Origin: Lutimaribacter salitolerans
GTDB taxonomy: Bacteria; Pseudomonadota; Alphaproteobacteria; Rhodobacterales; Rhodobacteraceae
DNA: 64,000 nt
NCBI RefSeq assembly: GCF_042677865.1
Contig: NZ_JBHUDD010000155.1
Location: 1 to 64,000 of the forward strand
Direction: 5' to 3'
The notes beneath the pieces were generated by a model, which saw nothing but the letters and a program-made list of their open reading frames with translations, had not been told where the DNA came from and did not search any database. Positions within the stretch are counted from its first letter, which is position 1, and each line of letters begins with the position of its first letter. Of this stretch, positions 58,883-64,000 are shown one piece after another. A program made the translations under genes and the position numbers.

Positions 58883-58919
58883 GGGCCAGCCACCCCGGAA
58901 TATTTGTCGTGAGAGGAAA
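58883..58919 (+). repeat. Dispersed intergenic repeat, copy 3
   Basis: CCACCCCGGAATATTTGTCG then TGAGAGGAAA, sharing the GGNATATTT-N-AGAGGAA core with the copies at 16355 and 25945. It lies inside the transporter operon between the second permease and the ATPase gene. Confidence 0.45.
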
Positions 58920-58957
58920 ACACACAGGTTTTCCCCGACGACAGGGAGACGAAAAGA

Positions 58958-61051
58958 ATGACCAAACTCGGCGATTATGACGGCCCCATCCTCGAGATCG
59001 ACAAGCTGTCGATTTCCTTTTTCACCCGGCTGCGGGAAATCCCGGCGGTGATGGATTTTTCCTGCGTGGTGCAACCCGGCGAGGCGATGGGCCTTGTGGG
59101 CGAATCCGGCTGCGGCAAATCCACGGTCGCGCTGGGGGTCATGCAGGATCTGGGCGTGAACGGGCGCGTCGTCGGCGGCTCGATCAAGTTCAAAGGCCGC
59201 GACCTGTCCGAGATGAGCGCGGACGAGCTGCGCGGCATCCGCGGCAACGAGATCGCCATGATCTACCAGGAACCCATGGCCAGCCTGAACCCCGCGATGA
59301 AGATCGGCCGCCAGTTGATGGAAGTGCCGATGATCCACGAGGGCATTTCCGAGGACGAGGCCCGCAAGCGCGCGCTTGAGGTTGTGACTGACGTGAAACT
59401 GCCCGACCCCGAGCGTATCCTGCGCGCCTATCCGCACCAGTTGTCGGGCGGTCAGCAGCAGCGCATCGTCATCGCCATGGCGCTGATGTCAAAGCCCAGC
59501 CTGCTGATCCTGGACGAGCCTACCACCGCGCTGGATGTCACGGTCGAGGCGGCGGTGGTCGAGCTGGTCAAGGATCTGGGCAAGAAATACGGCACCTCGA
59601 TGCTGTTCATCTCGCACAATCTGGGGCTGGTGCTGGAAACCTGCGACCGCATCTGCGTGATGTATTCCGGCGAGGCGGTGGAAACCGGCAGCATCGAGGA
59701 TGTGTTCGACCAGATGCGCCACCCCTACACGCAGGCGCTGTTCCGCTCGATCCCGCTTCCGGGGGCCGACAAGAACAGCCGCCCGCTGGTGGCGATCCCC
59801 GGCAATTTCCCGCTCCCGCACGAGCGCCCGCCGGGCTGCAATTTCGGGCCGCGCTGCGATTACTTTGCCAAGGGGCTGTGTGACATCGACCAGCGCGTGC
59901 CGATGGTCAGCATCGCGGGCGACGACCGCCACCGCTCGCGCTGCTTGCGGATCGACGAGATCGACTGGAACGCGCCACTGGCGGCCAGCATCAAGACCGC
60001 CCGGACAGAACCGGGGCGCGTCGTGCTGAAGATGGACAAGCTCAAGAAATATTACGAGGTGTCGGCCAACGCGCTGTTCGGCAGCAGCGGCGCGAAAAAG
60101 GTCGTCAAGGCGAACGAGGAGCTTTCCTTCGAGGCGCGGGAATCCGAAACCCTTGCCATTGTGGGCGAATCTGGCTGCGGCAAATCCACCTTCGCCAAGG
60201 TGCTGATGGGGCTGGAAACCGCGACCGAAGGGCAGATCCTGCTGGACAACCGCAATATCGAAGGCACCGCCATTCAGGACCGCGACACCAAGACTGTGGC
60301 CGATGTGCAGATGGTGTTCCAGAACCCGTTCGACACGCTGAACCCGTCGATGACCGTGGGCCGCCAGATCATCCGCGCGCTCGAGGTGTTCGGCATCGGT
60401 GACAATGACGCGCAGCGGCGCGACCGGATGCTGCAGCTGCTCGATCTGGTGAAACTGCCGCGCGAATTCGCCGACCGCATGCCACGCCAGTTGTCGGGCG
60501 GGCAAAAGCAGCGCGTCGGCATCGCCCGCGCCTTTTCGGGCGGCGCGCGGATCGTGGTGGCGGATGAACCCGTCTCGGCCCTGGATGTGTCGGTGCAGGC
60601 CGCCGTCACCGACCTGCTGATGGAGATCCAGCGCGAGAACAAGACCACCTTGCTGTTCATCAGCCACGACCTGTCGATCGTGCGCTACCTGTCCGACCGG
60701 GTGATGGTCATGTACCTGGGCCATGTGGTCGAACTGGGCACCACCGATCAGGTGTTTGCGCCCCCCTATCACCCCTATACCGAGGCGCTTCTCTCTGCCG
60801 TTCCCATCGCCGACACAAGGGTCGAGAAAAAGCACATCGTTCTGGAAGGCGACATTCCCAGCGCGATGGACCCGCCGCCGGGCTGCCCGTTCCAGACGCG
60901 CTGCCGCTGGAAGGATCAGGTGCCCGGCAACCTGTGCGAAAAGGACGTGCCGCCGCAGCGCACCATGGCCGAGGGGCACCAGATCAAATGCCACCTGTCC
61001 GATGACATCCTTGCGGGCATGGAACCCGTGATCAAGATGGCGGCGGAATAG
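58958..61051 (+). CDS. Fused dual-ATPase subunit of the peptide-type ABC transporter (DppD-DppF fusion)
   Basis: A 697-residue protein carrying two complete ABC ATPase domains. The first has Walker A GESGCGKSTVAL (near 48), signature LSGGQQQR and Walker B LLILDEPTTALD; the second has GESGCGKSTFAK (near 404), LSGGQKQR and IVVADEPVSALD. Each is followed by an oligopeptide-transporter C-terminal region with its cysteine-containing motif (GCNFGPRCDYFAKGLC and GCPFQTRCRW), which in related proteins binds an iron-sulfur cluster or metal. One gene thus replaces dppD and dppF. Last gene of the operon. Confidence 0.96.
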   Translation: MTKLGDYDGPILEIDKLSISFFTRLREIPAVMDFSCVVQPGEAMGLVGESGCGKSTVALGVMQDLGVNGRVVGGSIKFKGRDLSEMSADELRGIRGNEIAMIYQEPMASLNPAMKIGRQLMEVPMIHEGISEDEARKRALEVVTDVKLPDPERILRAYPHQLSGGQQQRIVIAMALMSKPSLLILDEPTTALDVTVEAAVVELVKDLGKKYGTSMLFISHNLGLVLETCDRICVMYSGEAVETGSIEDVFDQMRHPYTQALFRSIPLPGADKNSRPLVAIPGNFPLPHERPPGCNFGPRCDYFAKGLCDIDQRVPMVSIAGDDRHRSRCLRIDEIDWNAPLAASIKTARTEPGRVVLKMDKLKKYYEVSANALFGSSGAKKVVKANEELSFEARESETLAIVGESGCGKSTFAKVLMGLETATEGQILLDNRNIEGTAIQDRDTKTVADVQMVFQNPFDTLNPSMTVGRQIIRALEVFGIGDNDAQRRDRMLQLLDLVKLPREFADRMPRQLSGGQKQRVGIARAFSGGARIVVADEPVSALDVSVQAAVTDLLMEIQRENKTTLLFISHDLSIVRYLSDRVMVMYLGHVVELGTTDQVFAPPYHPYTEALLSAVPIADTRVEKKHIVLEGDIPSAMDPPPGCPFQTRCRWKDQVPGNLCEKDVPPQRTMAEGHQIKCHLSDDILAGMEPVIKMAAE

Positions 61052-61399
61052 CCGCAAGCCAGACACCGGGACGCGGACCCGCCCTGCCCTGCCAGCGCAG
61101 TGGCACAATACTTCTCGCCGATCCGATCCGCATCGAAAGGCGGACCGCGCCGCAGCGCCTGGCTGCCCGGCCAGATGGGCCTTGGCCGCATCCGACCGCA
61201 TCGGGGTAAGATGCCGGCGCGTGGCCGATGTCATGGACAGCACTGCTCGCGGAAGCGATCGCCGAGCCGCCCATACGCGCATCAACTTGTATAGGTAAAT
61301 CCTATGGATATCCGCAATTCGATTGCATTGTTGATGCACCCCGCCTGCCTATCTGTGCCTCGGATCAAGGACGATCCTGTTTGAAGAGGAATTTCACCG
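61052..61399. other. Intergenic region upstream of the RTX gene
   Basis: A 348-bp gap with no gene. At 61291-61305 lies an inverted repeat ATAGG-TAAAT-CCTAT, about 95 bp before the RTX start, a possible operator. GAGGA lies nine bases before the RTX ATG. Nothing else is recognisable. Confidence 0.4.
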
Positions 61400-62377
61400 A
61401 TGGATATCTATGGAACCAGTCGCAACGACACCCTGACGGGCACCGCAGGGCGCGACGATATCGTGGGCCGGGCTGGTAACGATTTGCTGCGCGGTCTGGC
61501 AGGCAACGACGAGCTGTATGGCGGCGCAGGCGATGACACGCTGGATGGTGGCGCCGGAAACGACGAGCTGTATGGAGGGCCGGGTGCGGACACATTCATT
61601 TTTGGCGCGGGGCACGACTCCATCGACGGATTCACGGCCCAGGACCGTATCGTTCTGGACGCGTCCCTTGGGGTCGCGGACTTCTCCGCGCTGATGGCGC
61701 TTGCGCGCCCGGCAGAAGGCGGCGACAGCACGCTGTTCGATTTCGGCGGCGGCAACAGCCTGCTTCTTGAAGATGTGCGCATCGGCCAGATCACAGCGGC
61801 GCAGGTCGATCTGGGCGCGGACGACCCACCGACACTGCCGTCGTCCCCCGTCAACGGCGTTGGCGGGGCGGGCAACGACCGGCTGACGGGCACCAGCGGC
61901 CGCGACGATCTGTACGGCATGGGTGGCAATGACGTCATCCTGGGGCGAGGCGGCAATGACGATCTGTATGGCGGGGCGGGCAACGACCGGCTGATCGGCG
62001 GTGGCGGGCACGATGATCTGTATGGCGGAGCGGGCCGCGATCGACTGCTGGGCGGGGGCGGGCATGACGAGCTGTACGGTGGATCGGGTGACGACACGCT
62101 GGATGGCGGCAATGGCAACGATACGCTGACGGGCGGAGCGGGCGCGGATACCTTCATCTATGCGCGCGGGCGCGATGTGATCGAGGACTTCGGCGCAGGT
62201 GACGTGATCGTTCTGGACGGTGCGCTTGGGGTCTCGGGGTTTGCGGATGTGCTGGCCCTTGCGCGGGTTGTGGCCGGCGGCGACGACGTGCTGATCAACT
62301 TTGGCGGCGGCAACCGCTTGGTGCTGGAAGACGTGCAGCTGTCGCAGCTGTCCGAGGGGGATTTCCTGTTCACCTGA
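61400..62377 (+). CDS. RTX calcium-binding repeat protein, two-module
   Basis: A 325-residue protein made of GGxGxDxxx nonapeptide repeats that bind calcium and fold into a parallel beta-roll outside the cell. It consists of two successive modules: repeats (about 8-68, GGAGDDTLDGGAGNDELYGG) ending in GADTFIFGAGHDSIDGFTAQ and FGGGNSLLLEDV, then more repeats (150-250) ending in GADTFIYARGRDVIEDFGAG and FGGGNRLVLEDV. No signal peptide; type I secretion through a C-terminal signal is expected, but no T1SS genes are near. Function (adhesin, surface protein) unknown. Confidence 0.9.
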   Translation: MDIYGTSRNDTLTGTAGRDDIVGRAGNDLLRGLAGNDELYGGAGDDTLDGGAGNDELYGGPGADTFIFGAGHDSIDGFTAQDRIVLDASLGVADFSALMALARPAEGGDSTLFDFGGGNSLLLEDVRIGQITAAQVDLGADDPPTLPSSPVNGVGGAGNDRLTGTSGRDDLYGMGGNDVILGRGGNDDLYGGAGNDRLIGGGGHDDLYGGAGRDRLLGGGGHDELYGGSGDDTLDGGNGNDTLTGGAGADTFIYARGRDVIEDFGAGDVIVLDGALGVSGFADVLALARVVAGGDDVLINFGGGNRLVLEDVQLSQLSEGDFLFT

Positions 62378-62389
62378 TCCTTGCGGCCA

Positions 62390-62420
62390 GACGCCGGGTT
62401 GCCTGGGCCGGCCCGGCGTC
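62390..62420. terminator. Hairpin between the convergent RTX and transglycosylase genes
   Basis: GACGCCGGG (62390-62398) pairs with CCCGGCGTC (62412-62420). It overlaps the stop codon of the transglycosylase gene. No T-run in either direction. Confidence 0.5.
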
Positions 62421-63009
62421 ACCCGTCCAGGATGACCTTGACGTAATTGCGGGTTTCGCGGAACGGCGGCACGCCGCCATGTTTCGTGACCGCCCCCGGC
62501 CCGGCGTTATAGGCCGCCAGCGCCAGCCGCCAGCTTTTGAACGCGCGGTACTGCTGCGCCAGATAGCGCGCGCCGCCATCCAGATTCTGATAAGGGTCAT
62601 GCGGATCAACCCCCAGCCGGGCCGCCGTGAAGGGCATCAGCTGCGCCAGCCCAATCGCGCCCTTGTGCGACACCGCCTTGGGATTGAACCGGCTTTCCTG
62701 ATGCACCAGACGCAAGAACAGGTCCTCGGGCACGCCATGCCGCCGCGCGGCGTCGCGGGCCATCTGCAGGTATGGCCCGGTGTAGCGGCCGGTATAGGCC
62801 CGCACCTCGTCGTCCCATTTCGTGGGTGTCACCACCCTCGGCGGCTGCAAACGGATGGAATTGTTGTATTGCTTGGCGGCACGGGTATCCAGAACCTTGG
62901 TCTGCGACCGGAACAGGGTGGTCCGGTTCTTCGAGGACAGGATGTCGGCCTGCGCCATGCCCGACCCCGCCAGCGCCATGACCAATGCAAGACTGAAAAC
63001 TTTGCGCAT
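62419..63009 (-). CDS. Lytic transglycosylase (SLT domain)
   Basis: A 196-residue secreted enzyme that cleaves peptidoglycan glycan strands with 1,6-anhydro product. A signal peptide (RKVFSLALVMALAGSGMAQA) precedes the SLT domain (about 85-190): catalytic E in VHQESRFNPKAV, GAIGLAQLMPFTA, and LALAAYNAGPGAV. The ATG at 63009 gives the standard signal peptide; a GTG one codon earlier has better spacing to AGGAG and cannot be ruled out. Monocistronic, divergent from ssb. Confidence 0.92.
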   Translation of the reverse strand: MRKVFSLALVMALAGSGMAQADILSSKNRTTLFRSQTKVLDTRAAKQYNNSIRLQPPRVVTPTKWDDEVRAYTGRYTGPYLQMARDAARRHGVPEDLFLRLVHQESRFNPKAVSHKGAIGLAQLMPFTAARLGVDPHDPYQNLDGGARYLAQQYRAFKSWRLALAAYNAGPGAVTKHGGVPPFRETRNYVKVILDG

Positions 63010-63196
63010 CACTCAAATGTCTCCTGAAACGTGAGTGCACTATACGGATTTTGCGTCGTGCGGAAACCCTTGATGCATCCTTTCCGGGGCAAGTCGCGGC
63101 ATTGGGGGGCGCCACCAGATCCGGACAAGTTTACCTTTCCTTCACCGGCCTGGGATGATGTAACCTGCACAAACCCGACTCGACAGGAGGAATGGC

Positions 63197-63703
63197 ATGG
63201 CCGGTTCGGTGAACAAGGTAATTCTGGTGGGCAATCTGGGCCGCGACCCCGAGGTGCGCACCTTTCAGAACGGCGGCAAGGTCTGCAACCTGCGCATCGC
63301 CACGTCCGAAACGTGGAAAGACCGCAACACCGGCGAACGCAAGGAGCGGACCGAGTGGCACACGGTCGCCATCTTTCAGGAAGGGCTGGTGCGCATCGCC
63401 GAGCAATACCTGAAAAAGGGCTCCAAGGTCTATCTCGAAGGCAAGCTGCAAACCCGCAAATGGCAGGACCAGTCCGGGCAGGATCGCTACAGCACCGAGG
63501 TCGTGCTGCAAGGATTCGACGGCGTGCTGACCATGCTCGATGGCCGCAGCGGCGGCGATGGTAGCGGTGGCGGTGATTACAGTGGCGGCCAGTCGGGCGG
63601 TGGCGGCGGTGACTATGGCGGCGGCTATGACAGTGGCCCTTCGCGGGGCGGCGGCGGATCGCCCGCACCCTCGCGCGATCTGGACGACGAAATCCCGTTC
63701 TGA
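63197..63703 (+). CDS. ssb: Single-stranded DNA-binding protein
   Basis: A 168-residue SSB: OB fold (SVNKVILVGNLGRDPEVRTF, then VCNLRIATSETWKDR and WHTVAIFQEGL, to about 110), a glycine-rich disordered linker (GGGDYGGGYDSG) and the acidic tail DLDDEIPF that recruits replication and repair partners. AGGAGG lies six bases before the ATG. A strong terminator follows the stop. Confidence 0.97.
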   Translation: MAGSVNKVILVGNLGRDPEVRTFQNGGKVCNLRIATSETWKDRNTGERKERTEWHTVAIFQEGLVRIAEQYLKKGSKVYLEGKLQTRKWQDQSGQDRYSTEVVLQGFDGVLTMLDGRSGGDGSGGGDYSGGQSGGGGGDYGGGYDSGPSRGGGGSPAPSRDLDDEIPF

Positions 63704-63709
63704 CCCCGC

Positions 63710-63738
63710 ACCGCCCCCGATCCGGGGGCGGTTTTCGT
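63710..63738 (+). terminator. Rho-independent terminator of ssb
   Basis: ACCGCCCCCG (63710-63719) and CGGGGGCGGT (63723-63732) form a perfect 10-bp stem with a 3-nt loop, followed by a T-rich TTTCGTTT. It starts seven bases past the ssb stop. Confidence 0.9.
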
Positions 63739-63867
63739 TTACCATATCACTTCGATCACCAGCCCCGCAGGCAGGGCCACGGCCAGCGCCACCAACGCGG
63801 CGGCCTGCCATGTCACCCGCGCCGGGGCGGCCTGCACGCCCATCACCGTTTTTCGTTGCCTTGCCAT
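63739..63867 (-). CDS. Possible 42-residue membrane protein
   Basis: A short frame starting MARQRKTVMGVQAAPARVTW, followed by one hydrophobic helix (QAAALVALAVALPAGLVIEV) and ending IEVIW. A basic N-terminus and a single helix suit a small membrane protein. No clear ribosome site, and the frame continues open upstream, so it may be chance. Confidence 0.4.
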   Translation of the reverse strand: MARQRKTVMGVQAAPARVTWQAAALVALAVALPAGLVIEVIW

Positions 63868-63912
63868 GGGCGCATTAAGCCACGCTTCACTTTCCCATGG
63901 GTTAATACGGCC

Positions 63913-64000
63913 ATGATGGATGGCAGCCCCTTTCCCGAAACACGCGACCTTGCCCATGTGGCCCTGCACCAGCACCCCGCCCATGCGGCGGCCCTGCGCG
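63913..64000 (+). CDS. Start of a gene cut off by the window edge
   Basis: An open frame starting at ATG 63913 or 63916 (MMDGSPFPETRDLAHVALHQ) runs off the end. Codon use fits the host. No Shine-Dalgarno is evident (GGTTAATACGGCC upstream), and 29 residues are too few to identify a family. Confidence 0.4.
   Translation, partial: MMDGSPFPETRDLAHVALHQHPAHAAALR

Noticed and set aside
61900..62140. Regularly spaced repeats that could suggest a CRISPR array
   Set aside because: They are the in-frame codons of RTX nonapeptide repeats; unit length is 27 bp with no unique spacers.

Overview
The window reads as chromosomal DNA of an alphaproteobacterium of the Rhodobacteraceae/Roseobacter type. The evidence is high GC with dense short-spaced operons, a circularly permuted two-piece tmRNA gene, a TrgA-family protein, an AcuI-type acryloyl-CoA reductase, LpxI in place of LpxH, and the order pyrH-frr-uppS-cdsA-dxr-rseP-bamA-ompH-fabZ-lpxA-lpxI-lpxB.

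Layout. 1-630: three repeats resembling an IS21-type insertion sequence end, then tRNA-Ser(GGA). 0.75-16.9 kb: metabolic and envelope genes, nearly all on the minus strand after the first (AI-2E permease, AlaX-type tRNA editing protein, MscS channel, cysteine synthase, a GGCT-Nudix fusion, TrgA, cyclopropane fatty acid synthase, photolyase, class V aminotransferase, BCCT carrier with a universal stress protein, AcuI, DinB). 17.0-17.35 kb: permuted tmRNA. 17.335-25.80 kb: an integrated element bounded by a 14-bp direct repeat, one copy lying at the 3' end of the tmRNA gene. 26.0-29.2 kb: a TRAP transporter operon. 29.4-33.6 kb: Mth938-like protein, TauE/SafE, secF-secD-yajC. 33.9-40.3 kb: serS, an EF-hand protein, a sulfotransferase-like protein, nucleoside hydrolase, GNAT, CBS protein, selO. 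40.3-52.5 kb: a minus-strand envelope and translation superoperon. 52.6-61.05 kb: miaA, an AraC regulator and a peptide-type ABC transporter. 61.4-64 kb: an RTX protein, a lytic transglycosylase, ssb and the edge of another gene.

The most unusual part is the 8.45-kb element. It encodes a tyrosine recombinase, an AlpA-like excisionase, a ClpP-type head protease, a gpT-like major capsid protein, two small proteins of the same operon (one with a MerR-like helix-turn-helix), regulators, and a replication module whose initiator gene contains iteron-like repeats. I see no portal, large terminase, tail or lysis gene. This fits a capsid-encoding phage satellite better than a complete prophage, although a decayed prophage cannot be excluded. 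Its excision/integration operon and its capsid operon have matching promoters. Each has a TTGACC -35 box, an 18-bp spacer and two TNCCTC-N4-GAGGNA palindromes whose centres are exactly 51 bp apart, which implies one regulator for both.

Gene calls rest on reading translated sequence and motifs by eye; no database search was possible. Starts were moved inward from the longest ORF where a Shine-Dalgarno sequence or family length supported it.
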